A DNA stretch of 64,000 bases from Mucilaginibacter sp. (GTDB lineage: Bacteria > Bacteroidota > Bacteroidia > Sphingobacteriales > Sphingobacteriaceae). The translations under genes were made by a program, and so were the position numbers. The stretch covers positions 1 through 64,000 of the forward strand of contig NZ_JANYGQ010000013.1 of assembly GCF_025359345.1 (NCBI RefSeq), given 5' to 3'. Every line of letters begins with the position of its first letter. Position 1 is the first letter of the stretch. The notes under the pieces are model-generated. The model searched no databases. It was given only the letters and a program-made list of their open reading frames with translations, and was not told the origin of the DNA. Below are positions 7,387-15,758 of the stretch, piece after piece.

Positions 7387-8787
7387 TTAAATTTCTATTT
7401 TCTGATGTTGATATGGTATCTCAACAGACGGAAACCCTTTAGCTAAAATCTTTTGTCCAAAATGCTGTTGCACCTCGTATTCGCCATGTACAAGGAATAT
7501 TTGTTTTACTTTTTCAGGGTCCTGGCAACTTATGAAATGGAGCAGATCTTCATAATCGCCGTGGGCGCTCATTGATTTTATAGCTTGTACTTCCGCCTTT
7601 ACTTCGTATTTCTCGCCAAAAATAAATACCTCACGGTCGTGGCGTAAAAGATGGCCGCCGAGTGAATTTGGCTCACAGTAGCCCACCATTAAAATGGTAT
7701 TTTTTTCGCTATTAATATTGTTTTTAATATGATGTTTCACCCGGCCGGCCTCGGCCATTCCCGATGATGAAATAATAACACATGGTGTTGGGTTGTCATT
7801 TAACGCCTTCGACTCTTCGGTTGATTGAATAAAACTCATCCCCTTAAATCCGAACGGGTTCGCATCGACCTTTAAAACATCGGTTACATCTTTATTATAA
7901 ACCTCGGGATGGTCCATTAATACATGTGTAGCTTTTTCTGAAAGCGGGCTATCCACATAATAATGTAAATCGGGCAAAATACCTTTTAATTCAAGCGCAT
8001 TTAAGGCATATAAAAGCTCTTGCGTGCGACCAACACTAAAAGCGGGGATTATGAGCTTCCCTTTCTTTACCTCACAGGTATACTTAATAACTTCAAGCAA
8101 TGCATCTTCAATTGCGCCAACATCTTTGTGTAGGGAGTCGCCATAGGTTGATTCAAGTAAAATATAGTCGGCCTGCCTGAACGGTTGCGGGCTTTTCAAC
8201 AACATGTCACCGTAGCGGCCAACATCGCCGCTAAAAGTAATATTTGTTTGTTTTCCGTTCTCGTTTACAGTTAAATGTACCGCGGCACTGCCTACCAAGT
8301 GCCCCGCATCAGTAAAGCTGAATTTTACTGAAGGTGTAATTTCATATTCTTCGCCATACTCAACTATCTTAAACAGCCGCAACGATTCCATAGCCTGTTC
8401 TTCGCTGTACAATGCATTGAGAAGCGGGAGGCCATTTTTTTTCCTGTGTTTGTTACTGTATTCAGTATCCTGTTCTTGTATTCTCGCCGAATCCATCATC
8501 AGTATCTTGGCCAAATCCATCGTAGGCGGGGTACAAAATATTTGCCCGTTAAAGCCTTCGGCAACCAGACGCGGAATAAGGCCGCAATGATCGATATGCG
8601 CGTGCGACAATATCAAATAATCAACTTTCACAGGGTTAAACCCAAAATGCTCATTGAGATCTTCAGTGTGGTCTCCCATTCCCTGGAACATGCCGCAATC
8701 TAATAAAATGGATGTTCCATCATCTAACCGGAGTAAGTGTTTGCTGCCTGTTACTGTGCGGGCAGCACCATGAAAGGTTATGTTCAT
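7387..8787 (-). CDS. metallo-beta-lactamase/beta-CASP RNA nuclease family protein
   Basis: The protein has 466 residues. The metallo-beta-lactamase core has H62, H64, D66 and H67 in SHAHIDHCG, a later metal Asp in FSGDVGRYG, and the beta-CASP motifs SSSGMAEAGR and SAHGDYEDLLHF with a final LVHGE. This is the layout of YSH1/CPSF73-like nucleases that process RNA. Its cellular target is unknown. It is read on the minus strand and its stop lies only 64 bp before the antitoxin start, but the latter has its own promoter. Family length is normal. Confidence 0.9.
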   Translation of the reverse strand: MNITFHGAARTVTGSKHLLRLDDGTSILLDCGMFQGMGDHTEDLNEHFGFNPVKVDYLILSHAHIDHCGLIPRLVAEGFNGQIFCTPPTMDLAKILMMDSARIQEQDTEYSNKHRKKNGLPLLNALYSEEQAMESLRLFKIVEYGEEYEITPSVKFSFTDAGHLVGSAAVHLTVNENGKQTNITFSGDVGRYGDMLLKSPQPFRQADYILLESTYGDSLHKDVGAIEDALLEVIKYTCEVKKGKLIIPAFSVGRTQELLYALNALELKGILPDLHYYVDSPLSEKATHVLMDHPEVYNKDVTDVLKVDANPFGFKGMSFIQSTEESKALNDNPTPCVIISSSGMAEAGRVKHHIKNNINSEKNTILMVGYCEPNSLGGHLLRHDREVFIFGEKYEVKAEVQAIKSMSAHGDYEDLLHFISCQDPEKVKQIFLVHGEYEVQQHFGQKILAKGFPSVEIPYQHQKIEI

Positions 8788-8946
8788 TTAGTGTATAATA
8801 TGCTTTAGGTATATCGCGAATAAATTTTCAATAAAACTTGCGAAACTAATATTTTAGTTGCAATTTAGTTATTCGCAATAATTATTTAAGGTAATAATAT
8901 TAATCACATTATTGTTTTATCCTTTAGGTTAAAATACTATTCAACA

Positions 8947-8991
8947 ACCGGATAAATTAAACCCGGTATATTTTTAGGCGAAAATTACGCC
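8947..8991 (+). promoter_or_regulatory. candidate blaI promoter with two dyads
   Basis: ACCGG-N11-CCGGT (8947-8967) and GGCG-N7-CGCC (8977-8991) flank TATTTTTA (8969-8976), one base off the TAnnTTTG -7 consensus. They sit 28-72 bp before the BlaI start. BlaI repressors usually bind dyads in their own promoter, but no known BlaI box was recognised. The rest of 8788-9018 is AT-rich with no gene. Confidence 0.4.
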
Positions 8992-9018
8992 AGGTTAAGC
9001 AGATTAAATAAAAAGTGT

Positions 9019-9390
9019 ATGGAAATTAAAGAATTAACACGGGCCGAGGAGCAGATAATGCAGGTGTTGTGGCAATTGCAAAAAGGATTTGTAAAAGATG
9101 TGATTGATGTACTGCCCGAACCCAAACCGGCGTACAACACGGTATCAACCATTATAAGGATTTTGGAAGCCAAAGGATTTGTAGGCCACAATGCATTCGG
9201 TAAAAGTCATGAATATCACCCCGTAATCAGCAAAGACCAGTACCAGAATTTTGCCACCGACAAGCTCATGAACGGTTACTTCGATAATTCGGTGAAGCGC
9301 ATGTTTTCGTACTTCGTGAAAAAGGAGAAGATCGACCTTAAGGAAGCTGATGAGATTATGAAACTAATTGAAAAACTTAAAGAAAAGTAA
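9019..9390 (+). CDS. BlaI/MecI-type transcriptional repressor
   Basis: The 123-residue protein starts MEIKELTRAEEQIMQVLWQL and contains the winged-helix segment NTVSTIIRILEAKGFVGH, as in BlaI/MecI repressors. These dimerise, bind dyads in promoters, and are cleaved when a partner M56 membrane protease senses its signal. The protease gene follows after 2 bp, so the two form one operon. There is no beta-lactamase next to it, so the regulated genes are probably elsewhere or are the operon itself. Assignment is firm. Confidence 0.93.
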   Translation: MEIKELTRAEEQIMQVLWQLQKGFVKDVIDVLPEPKPAYNTVSTIIRILEAKGFVGHNAFGKSHEYHPVISKDQYQNFATDKLMNGYFDNSVKRMFSYFVKKEKIDLKEADEIMKLIEKLKEK

Positions 9391-9392
9391 CC

Positions 9393-11057
9393 ATGACGGG
9401 GTGGAACTATTTACTGCTGGTAAACATTTACCTGGTATTGTTTTACGGATTTTATGTTTTGCTGCTGCGAAAGGAAACCTTTTTTCAGCTTAACAGGATT
9501 TACCTGGTATCGGCATCGCTGCTTTCGTTTTTCATCCCCATGATACAATCAAACTGGGTAAAAAACCTGTTTATAACTAAAGAAGTTCAGCTTACTATAT
9601 ACAACAGCCCATTAATAGTTTACCAATTTAAAGCTACGCAGCATTCACAGGTAAATATCGGGCAGGTGCTCGCAATTGTTTACCTGGCCGGGATGGCAGT
9701 TTTAATTGGCCGGTTTATCTGGCAAATGGTTATATTGAATAAAATCATAAACCAGCCTGAAGCAGCGGTGCCATTTTCTTTCTTCAAAAAAATAAAGCTG
9801 GGGCCAAAGCACGAACACAACCATATAATAGCAGCCCACGAACATGTGCACGCTCGCCAATGGCATAGTGCCGATGTTTTATTAATTGAAGCTGTAATGA
9901 TAATAAATTGGTTTAACCCGGTTGTTTATCTTTATCGTTTTGCCATAAAGCACATACACGAATATATTGCCGACAGGCAGGCCCTGAAAGCCGGCACCAA
10001 TAAAAGTGACTATGCCTTATTGCTACTGAGCCAAACTTTTGATACCCCCGCACATCAGTTTGTTAACCCGTTTTATAACCACAGCTTATTAAAGCAACGC
10101 ATTAAAATGTTGCAAAAAAACAAGTCGCACAGTATGGCGCTTGTTAAATATGGCTTGTCAGTTCCTCTGTTTATTTTGATGCTTGTTTTATCATCGGCAA
10201 CAGTAACCAATAGCGAAACAGTTGATTTTGTAAACAAAAAGGTTGAGCAGGTTTTGCTGGCCCCTGCTACACTGCCCGACATCAGGCTCGATAGCACCAC
10301 AATGGTTCATGAGCCGGTTGGGCAAACCAAAGCCCAGGCTGAAAAAACAAGCGATTCTATTGCAGAAACACCACCTAAAGTTGAACGGGTGGCAGCCAGG
10401 GAAGCTAATACTAACCCTATTTTCACATCGGTTGAACAGGTTCCCCAGTTCCAGGGGGGCATGGAAGGATTTTCGATGTTCCTGGCCAGAAACACCAGGT
10501 ACCCGGCCAACATGCGCGAAAATGGCATACAAGGCAGGGTCATAATAAGCTTTGTGGTTGAAACAGATGGTTCATTGTCCGACGTTCATGTTACCCGAGG
10601 CGTCGCCGACGAGCTGGATAGAGAGGCTTTGAGGGTTATTTCTTCGTCGCCAAAGTGGAAACCGGGGGTGCAAAATGGTCGCCTCGTACGGGTAGCTTAT
10701 TCTGTACCGATTAATTTTGCGCTTTCAACCGATGACGATGAGCCGGTGATTCGCAACACGTCATCAAATGAAAACGGCGCCATCAACAAACCGGACACTA
10801 TAAAAAAACTCTCCGATTTAGGCATCGCCTTTATGGCCGGTAACCCAATTTATGTTGTGAACGGTAAAGAAGTGAATGATATTAAAAATTTAAACCCCAA
10901 CAATATTGAAAGCGTTAGCGTACTAAAGGAGGGAACCGGTTTAGCCTTATACGGAAAAAGAGGTCGTGGAGGCGTAATTATGGTTAAAACAAAGCAAGCC
11001 GCTTTTAAGGCGCCGTCATTTTTAACGCCATCTAAAGAAACTGAAACAAAACATTAA
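9393..11057 (+). CDS. M56 (BlaR1-type) peptidase fused to TonB C-terminal and plug-like domains
   Basis: The protein has 554 residues. Membrane segments lie near 5-25, 36-50 and 90-115. The M56 protease has zinc motif HEHVH (149-153) and EYIADRQA. A fourth membrane segment lies at about 250-268. The periplasmic part holds a TonB C-terminal domain (about 350-445: YPANMRENGIQGRVIISFVV, then PKWKPG) and ends with a receptor-plug-like piece, PIYVVNGKEV to GKRGRGGVIMVKTK (about 485-540). There is no penicillin-binding sensor as in classical BlaR1. It probably senses an envelope signal and triggers BlaI cleavage. The mosaic is known in Bacteroidota, but its ligand is not known to me. Confidence 0.9.
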   Translation: MTGWNYLLLVNIYLVLFYGFYVLLLRKETFFQLNRIYLVSASLLSFFIPMIQSNWVKNLFITKEVQLTIYNSPLIVYQFKATQHSQVNIGQVLAIVYLAGMAVLIGRFIWQMVILNKIINQPEAAVPFSFFKKIKLGPKHEHNHIIAAHEHVHARQWHSADVLLIEAVMIINWFNPVVYLYRFAIKHIHEYIADRQALKAGTNKSDYALLLLSQTFDTPAHQFVNPFYNHSLLKQRIKMLQKNKSHSMALVKYGLSVPLFILMLVLSSATVTNSETVDFVNKKVEQVLLAPATLPDIRLDSTTMVHEPVGQTKAQAEKTSDSIAETPPKVERVAAREANTNPIFTSVEQVPQFQGGMEGFSMFLARNTRYPANMRENGIQGRVIISFVVETDGSLSDVHVTRGVADELDREALRVISSSPKWKPGVQNGRLVRVAYSVPINFALSTDDDEPVIRNTSSNENGAINKPDTIKKLSDLGIAFMAGNPIYVVNGKEVNDIKNLNPNNIESVSVLKEGTGLALYGKRGRGGVIMVKTKQAAFKAPSFLTPSKETETKH

Positions 11058-11087
11058 TCTCTAAGATATTAACCTAAAGCTTGTTCT

Positions 11088-11118
11088 GGCAGCCGGGCGT
11101 TCCCGGTTGCCATTTTTT
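11088..11118 (+). terminator. intrinsic terminator after blaI-M56 operon
   Basis: GGCAGCCGGG pairs with CCCGGTTGCC (10 bp, one wobble) around loop CGTT and is followed by ATTTTTTATT. It lies 30 bp after the M56 stop. Confidence 0.85.
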
Positions 11119-11174
11119 ATTGCTTTGTTTTGTTTAAGCCTATTTTTTATATTTATATCAAAAAATCTTTCACA

Positions 11175-11579
11175 ATGAACTGGAAACTTATATTTCAACT
11201 GTCGCTTTTTGGGTTGATAATGGCCTTCGGCACTGTATCATTAATACCCCAGGATGTTGAACCTGTATTTTGGGTGGTTATATTTATTTTTTGTTCCGCT
11301 GTAATTGCGCGGGTTTGCGCAGCCAAGTATTTTTTATATGGATTTTTTACCGGGCTGGTTAACTGCGTGTGGATAACGGTTGTGCATGTCCTTTTTTACG
11401 CAAAATACATTACAGGCCATAAACAAATGGATGTTATGGCGGGCAAAATGCCTGAATCGTTTGCAGCACATCCCCGTGTGGCAATGGCAATTGCCGGCCT
11501 GGGTTTAGGCATCACATCGGCAATAGTGTTCGGCCTGATTGCCTTTATAGCCTCAAAAATTGTAAAAAAGAGGCAATAA
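11175..11579 (+). CDS. unknown four-helix membrane protein
   Basis: Starting from the ATG at 11175 gives 134 residues (MNWKLIFQL...). An upstream TTG in frame would add 15 residues but lacks a plausible ribosome site. Four hydrophobic segments are visible at about 5-22, 30-48, 53-77 and 105-128, with a basic end (KKRQ). There is no enzyme motif. From memory, similar proteins occur across Bacteroidota without a known role. It stands alone between a terminator and the SPW-like gene. Confidence 0.7.
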   Translation: MNWKLIFQLSLFGLIMAFGTVSLIPQDVEPVFWVVIFIFCSAVIARVCAAKYFLYGFFTGLVNCVWITVVHVLFYAKYITGHKQMDVMAGKMPESFAAHPRVAMAIAGLGLGITSAIVFGLIAFIASKIVKKRQ

Positions 11580-11654
11580 CAGCAGTTCATAGTAAAATTT
11601 GCAGTATTGCACAAGAATTATAAGGAAATAGGTTTCAGATAAATTCAAAATTTA

Positions 11655-11662
11655 TACCTTTG
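11655..11662 (+). promoter_or_regulatory. -7 promoter element TACCTTTG
   Basis: Matches TAnnTTTG, 64 bp before the SPW-like gene at 11726. A TTTC about 19 bp upstream (11633) could act as a weak -33 element. Confidence 0.5.
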
Positions 11663-11725
11663 GCATCAATTACAGCAATTGAGTGGCTGTAAAATAAAAA
11701 ACTCAAATCGTATAAAATAAAAAAT

Positions 11726-12166
11726 ATGAAACCGTTTATTTCAACAGCAGTTTATGGCGTTTTAAATTATATAATTGCGCTTACACTTATTGCTTCGCCC
11801 TGGTTATTTGATTTGCGCAGTATTTCGAGCGCAGCATTCTTTTTACCTATATACATCGGGTGGTTGCAATTGATAATGGCCATATTTACCAATAACGAAA
11901 CCGGTTTTATCAAACAATTCCCGGTGCGCATACACTATACGCTCGATGTGGTGATGGGCTTTATATTATTGATGTCGCCGTTTATTTATGGCTTCGCTTT
12001 TGATTCAGTTCGCGCAGCCGGTGTGTTTAAAGGCGTGTTTTTACCGGAAGTATTATTAGGTGGCCTTTTATTCATTATGGGCTTGTTCACCAAAAAATCA
12101 CCCTTTACATTAGGATTACCAAAAACACATGCTGAAGGATTAATCGGCTCGACAGATTCGATATAA
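11726..12166 (+). CDS. SPW-repeat-like membrane protein
   Basis: The 146-residue protein has four membrane helices arranged as two similar pairs. The first pair carries ASPWLF and the second MSPFIYGF, the tell-tale positions of the SPW repeat family. The C-terminal ~25 residues are soluble. The family's function is unknown. Upstream is a promoter match, and downstream a strong bidirectional terminator, so it is probably transcribed alone. Confidence 0.75.
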   Translation: MKPFISTAVYGVLNYIIALTLIASPWLFDLRSISSAAFFLPIYIGWLQLIMAIFTNNETGFIKQFPVRIHYTLDVVMGFILLMSPFIYGFAFDSVRAAGVFKGVFLPEVLLGGLLFIMGLFTKKSPFTLGLPKTHAEGLIGSTDSI

Positions 12167-12192
12167 TTATAACGGGGAACCGTAAAAATATA

Positions 12193-12222
12193 AAAAGGCG
12201 CATAATCACTTATGCGCCTTTT
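12193..12222. terminator. bidirectional intrinsic terminator
   Basis: Perfect 13-bp stem AAAAGGCGCATAA/TTATGCGCCTTTT with loop TCAC. A and T tracts on both sides serve the convergent genes at 11726 and 12257. Confidence 0.88.
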
Positions 12223-12256
12223 GCTTTAAATACAATTTCAGCCGGGCAAAAAAAAC

Positions 12257-12799
12257 TTAATTTCCCAAACCCTTTTCGGGAACCCAAACCTGGCTTTTGA
12301 TGAGCCATTTGCCATTTATCTGCCGCAGTACCATTCCGAAGGCCCCTCTCGCAGTAAAACGTGCATGCCCCGGCAACTCTCCGCTGTAGGATACCGGCAC
12401 AATTACATAAACATTATCATCTGTTTGCTGGTAAACGGTCACCTGGTCAATCACACCTTTAAATTTTGAAATGTGGTTATCCTTTACTGCCTTCTCAACG
12501 GCATTTACCCATTGTATGCCTGCCGTAGGACCATTCCAGGAATAGGGTGGCTCATCGTCGGCAACAACAGCATTCGGCGTATATAAATTGGCAACAGCCT
12601 GGTCATTAAAATTATTAGCTGCATAAATAGCTATACGTACAACTTCCATTACATCGGCATGGGGGATAGTATCAGCTTTGGGAAAGCGTATTTTTCCCGT
12701 AGTAATTTTTTTAAGGGGCAATTTAGTATAACCTTGAGATGCGGAGCAGTTTAATGCAACCAGGCCAAAAACGGAAACAAGCAGTATCCTTTTTATCAT
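12257..12799 (-). CDS. exported SnoaL/NTF2-like (DUF4440-type) protein
   Basis: The 180-residue protein has a signal sequence (about 1-20, ending ALNCSAS). The Cys is preceded by Asn, so a lipoprotein is uncertain. After a short linker, residues ~48-178 fit the SnoaL/NTF2-like fold: IAIYAANNFNDQAVANLYTPNAVVADD in the first part and GAFGMVLRQINGKWLIKSQVW at the end. Such domains bind small molecules or catalyse isomer-type reactions, and the particular role here is unknown. It is a single gene facing the SPW-like gene across a terminator. Confidence 0.72.
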   Translation of the reverse strand: MIKRILLVSVFGLVALNCSASQGYTKLPLKKITTGKIRFPKADTIPHADVMEVVRIAIYAANNFNDQAVANLYTPNAVVADDEPPYSWNGPTAGIQWVNAVEKAVKDNHISKFKGVIDQVTVYQQTDDNVYVIVPVSYSGELPGHARFTARGAFGMVLRQINGKWLIKSQVWVPEKGLGN

Positions 12800-12950
12800 G
12801 ATATTTAAATTGACGCTACCCTGTCTTTAATTCACAGGATAAACCAGCAGGAAGTTAATAGTTATTAGTTCCCGAATATAAAAAAAGGATTTGATGGATA
12901 AAAACATAAAATAAAGCAGCCCGCAGGTACCACAATTGTTTGGCGGTTTA

Positions 12951-12958
12951 TACCTTTG
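12951..12958 (+). promoter_or_regulatory. -7 element TACCTTTG immediately before csaA-like start
   Basis: TACCTTTG lies only 4 bp before the ATG at 12963. Transcription from it would start at or a few bases around the start codon, giving an almost leaderless mRNA. Confidence 0.6.
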
Positions 12959-12962
12959 CGCT

Positions 12963-13298
12963 ATGGAAACTATCACCTGGCACGACTTTGAAAAAGTAGA
13001 ACTACATGCCGGTACAATTTTAGAAGTAGCCGATTTTCCTGAAGCCCACAAACCGGCCTATAAAATCAAGGTTGATTTCGGCCCGTTTGGCGTGAAATGG
13101 TCGAGCGCACAAATCACTATGCATTACACAAAAGAGGAGCTGCCTGGACGGCAGGTAGTAGGCATAATTAACTTTCCCAAAAAACAAATAGCGAACTTTA
13201 TGTCGGAGTTTTTGGTTACAGGCTTTGCCGACGAAAACGGCGACATAGTTTTGGCTGCAATTGATAAGCCCGTACCAAACGGCAGTAAACTTATATAA
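12963..13298 (+). CDS. CsaA-like tRNA-binding domain protein
   Basis: Start taken at the ATG 12963 ([19 protein letters not shown]), because an upstream in-frame start would lie in the promoter. The 111 residues form the OB-fold tRNA-binding domain seen in CsaA and the C-terminus of Met[59 protein letters not shown]. CsaA has been described as having chaperone and export-related activity. The stop directly abuts the ATG of the tadA gene, so the two are co-translated. Confidence 0.88.
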   Translation: METITWHDFEKVELHAGTILEVADFPEAHKPAYKIKVDFGPFGVKWSSAQITMHYTKEELPGRQVVGIINFPKKQIANFMSEFLVTGFADENGDIVLAAIDKPVPNGSKLI

Positions 13299-13769
13299 AT
13301 GAGGTATATTAATTTCGGCGACGAGCCAACCATATCGCCCGACGACTTTTTTATGGGCGAGGCTTTAAAAGAGGCCCAGGCTGCGCTTGCCGCCGACGAG
13401 ATACCCATAGGCGCCGTTGTAGTTTGGAACGGCCGCATAATTGGCCGCGGCCATAACCTAACCGAGCGGCTGAACGATGTGTCGGCCCACGCCGAAATGC
13501 AGGCATTAACTGCCGCCGCCAATTCAACCGGTGGCAAGTATTTACGCGATTGCACCTTGTATGTAACCATGGAGCCTTGCGTAATGTGCGCAGGCGCCTG
13601 CTATTGGTTCCAGCTTAGCCGCGTGGTTTTTGGAGCTTATGATGTTAAACTGGGCTTTGGCCGCTTAAACCAAAAAATAACACATCCCAAAACCATTATC
13701 ACCGGAGGGATTCGTGAAAATGAATGCGCCGAGTTGGTGCGGGGATTTTTTAAATCGAAAAGGAAATAG
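13299..13769 (+). CDS. tadA: tRNA-specific adenosine-34 deaminase
   Basis: This 156-residue zinc deaminase converts A34 to inosine in tRNA-Arg(ACG). The motif H64-A-E66 gives the zinc ligand and proton shuttle, and P93-C94-V-M-C97 gives the two Cys ligands. Length fits TadA. An internal Met at 19 is an alternative start, but the frame from 13299 begins without a gap after the CsaA-like stop. The stop codon TAG is the first part of the word repeat that fills the following gap. Guanine or cytosine deaminase relatives are less likely given EPCVMCAGA and overall similarity to TadA. Confidence 0.88.
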   Translation: MRYINFGDEPTISPDDFFMGEALKEAQAALAADEIPIGAVVVWNGRIIGRGHNLTERLNDVSAHAEMQALTAAANSTGGKYLRDCTLYVTMEPCVMCAGACYWFQLSRVVFGAYDVKLGFGRLNQKITHPKTIITGGIRENECAELVRGFFKSKRK

Positions 13770-13870
13770 TCCATAGTCCATAGTCGATGGTCCATAGGCC
13801 ATAGCAAATTTTCGGACTGCTAAAACATAAGTTCTCCGGCTATGGACTATCGTCTATGGTCCATGGACTA
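13768..13870. repeat. TCCATAGTCCATAG word dyad
   Basis: The left part (13768-13804) repeats CCATAGTCCATAGT, and the right part (about 13840-13869) repeats the reverse sense, CTATGGACTAT and CTATGGTCCATGG, around a ~35-bp centre. It can form a large hairpin. The first bases include the stop codon of tadA. Confidence 0.75.
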
Positions 13871-13915
13871 AAAAACAAATGACATTTATAAGAACAAATA
13901 TCACTTTGAACGCTT

Positions 13916-13923
13916 TATATTTG
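13916..13923 (+). promoter_or_regulatory. -7 promoter element TATATTTG of sod gene
   Basis: Perfect TAnnTTTG match, 35 bp before the superoxide dismutase ATG. No good -33 element at standard spacing. Confidence 0.55.
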
Positions 13924-13958
13924 TTACATACTATCGTTAAACTTTAAACTAATTCATT

Positions 13959-14564
13959 ATGGCTTTTACACTACCGGCGTTGTCTTACGCTACCGATGCC
14001 CTTGAACCGCACATTGATAAGCTGACCATGGAAATTCACCATGGCAAACATCACCAGGCTTATGTAACTAACTTAAACAAAGCCCTTGAAGGCAAGCCTG
14101 AAGCTGATGGCAACATTGATGACATTATAAAAAACATTTCGAAATTTCCGCCTGCTGTGCGCAATAACGGCGGTGGTCACTACAACCACAGCTTGTTCTG
14201 GACATTGCTTTCGCCAAGCGGCGGTGGTGAGCCTACAGGCGCTTTGGCTGCTGCAATTACCAGCACCTTCGGTTCGTTTGCTGATTTCAAGACCAAAGTA
14301 CAGGAAGCTGGTGCAACCCGTTTCGGCTCAGGCTGGGCATGGCTTATCGTTACGGCTGATAAAAAATTAGCGGTAACATCAACCCCTAACCAGGACAACC
14401 CATTAATGGATATTGCCGAGGTAAAAGGCACTCCAATTTTAGGTATCGACGTTTGGGAACATGCTTACTACTTAAAATACCAAAATCGCCGCCCCGATTA
14501 TTTAGCGGCAATATGGAACGTTATTAACTGGAACCACGTAGCTGAACTTTACAGCAAAGCGTAG
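13959..14564 (+). CDS. sodA: Mn/Fe superoxide dismutase
   Basis: The 201-residue enzyme dismutates superoxide. It has the N-terminal hairpin [13 protein letters not shown] with a metal His, the second His in [11 protein letters not shown], and Asp/His in [20 protein letters not shown]. The residues TPNQDNPLM in the second domain place the outer-sphere Gln where Mn-type enzymes have it, so Mn or cambialistic use is likely. There is no signal peptide, so it is cytosolic. It has its own promoter. Downstream is a palindromic repeat element rather than a standard terminator. Confidence 0.95.
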   Translation: MAFTLPALSYATDALEPHIDKLTMEIHHGKHHQAYVTNLNKALEGKPEADGNIDDIIKNISKFPPAVRNNGGGHYNHSLFWTLLSPSGGGEPTGALAAAITSTFGSFADFKTKVQEAGATRFGSGWAWLIVTADKKLAVTSTPNQDNPLMDIAEVKGTPILGIDVWEHAYYLKYQNRRPDYLAAIWNVINWNHVAELYSKA

Positions 14565-14586
14565 GTTCAAGATCACATCCTTCACT

Positions 14587-14738
14587 CGTCATTGCGAGGA
14601 ACGAAGCAAACTCTGCGTAGGACAATCAATTTACCTGATGTTTGTGTTATACGAAATGCCGCGCGCTTTTTGGCCAACACAAGCTTCATTGGTTCATGAT
14701 TTGCATGTGAAGAGGTTGCTTCGTTCCTCGCAATGACG
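14587..14738. repeat. 152-bp palindromic element, copy 1 (CGTCATTGCGAGG family)
   Basis: Perfect 23-bp inverted ends begin CGTCATTGCGAGGAACG (14587-14609) and end at 14716-14738. The interior holds CTCTGCGTAGGACAATCAA, TTTGGCCA and ATGATTTGCA. An opposite-orientation relative with the same interior words is at 59771-59924. It has no ORF of its own, so it looks like a MITE or REP-type element. It lies between sod and the MDR gene, 19 bp before the latter. Confidence 0.85.
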
Positions 14739-14757
14739 CTTTTATATAATCCCATCT

Positions 14758-15753
14758 ATGAAAGCAATAGTTCTCGAAGCAGCAGACAAGGCAGTTATCT
14801 ATAAAGAAGTTGATAAGCCAACCCTTGCACCCGGCGAGGCGCTGGTACAAATAAAGGCCGCGGCATTAAACCGCCGCGATTACTGGATAACCATCGGTAA
14901 ATACGCAGGGATTAAGTACCCAACCATATTAGGTTCTGACGGAGCAGGTATTGTTGCCGAAGTTGGCGGCGATGCTGATAAGCATTTAATCGGCCAGGAA
15001 GTAATTATCAACCCGGGCTATGGCTGGGGCGACGACCCAAACTTTCAATCAGATAATTTTAGAATCCTCGGCCTGCCTGACGATGGCACACTGGCTGAAT
15101 ATGTAAAAGTGCAGGCAAAATATCTTCATGCCAAACCGTCCCATTTAACCTGGGAGCAGGCTGCAGCATTACCGTTGGCCGGAGTAACCGTTTACAGGGG
15201 ATTGTTTACCAAGGGCAAGCTGCAAAAAGGGCAAAAGGTATTGATTACCGGTGTAGGTGGCGGCACGGGTACTACGGCTTTACAATTTGCGCATGCAGCG
15301 GGTTGCCAGGTTTTTGTAACATCGGGTTCGGGTGAAAAAATTGAACGTGCTAAACAGTTGGGCGCTGCAGCCGGCGTAAACTACAAGGCTCAGGACTGGG
15401 CTGAACAACTGCAACTACTTTCAGGCGGATTTGATGTGATAATTGACAGCGCCCTGGGCGATGGCTTTGCCAAACTACCGGATTTGTGCAGGCCCGGCGG
15501 CCGCATCGTTGTTTTTGGTGGCACCGCAGGTAATTTTCCGCCATTAAATGGCCGCAAAATATTTTGGCGCCAATTGCAAATAATCGGCACCATGATGGGT
15601 AACGAGGATGATTTTAAAGCAATGGTCGATTTTGTAAATAAGCATAAAATTATACCTGCTGTTGACGAAATCTATCCGCTAAGCAACGCGGCCGAAGCGA
15701 TAGCCAAAATGGAAAAATCGACCCAGTTTGGTAAAATAGTGATAACTGTTTAA
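14758..15753 (+). CDS. MDR-family NADPH:quinone-oxidoreductase-like dehydrogenase
   Basis: The 331-residue protein has a GroES-like N-terminal domain (ALNRRDYWITIGKYAGIKYPTILGSDGAG) and a Rossmann domain with GVGGGTGTTALQFAHAAGC near residue 165. No structural zinc Cys cluster is seen, which points to zinc-free quinone-oxidoreductase relatives that reduce enones or quinones with NADPH. A ferredoxin-type reductase gene follows after 5 bp, so both may take part in redox detoxification or aromatic degradation. Substrate unknown. Confidence 0.88.
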   Translation: MKAIVLEAADKAVIYKEVDKPTLAPGEALVQIKAAALNRRDYWITIGKYAGIKYPTILGSDGAGIVAEVGGDADKHLIGQEVIINPGYGWGDDPNFQSDNFRILGLPDDGTLAEYVKVQAKYLHAKPSHLTWEQAAALPLAGVTVYRGLFTKGKLQKGQKVLITGVGGGTGTTALQFAHAAGCQVFVTSGSGEKIERAKQLGAAAGVNYKAQDWAEQLQLLSGGFDVIIDSALGDGFAKLPDLCRPGGRIVVFGGTAGNFPPLNGRKIFWRQLQIIGTMMGNEDDFKAMVDFVNKHKIIPAVDEIYPLSNAAEAIAKMEKSTQFGKIVITV

Positions 15754-15758
15754 TAGCT

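Noticed and set aside
14587..14738. CRISPR repeat
   Set aside because: Only one inverted pair, no regularly spaced direct repeats.
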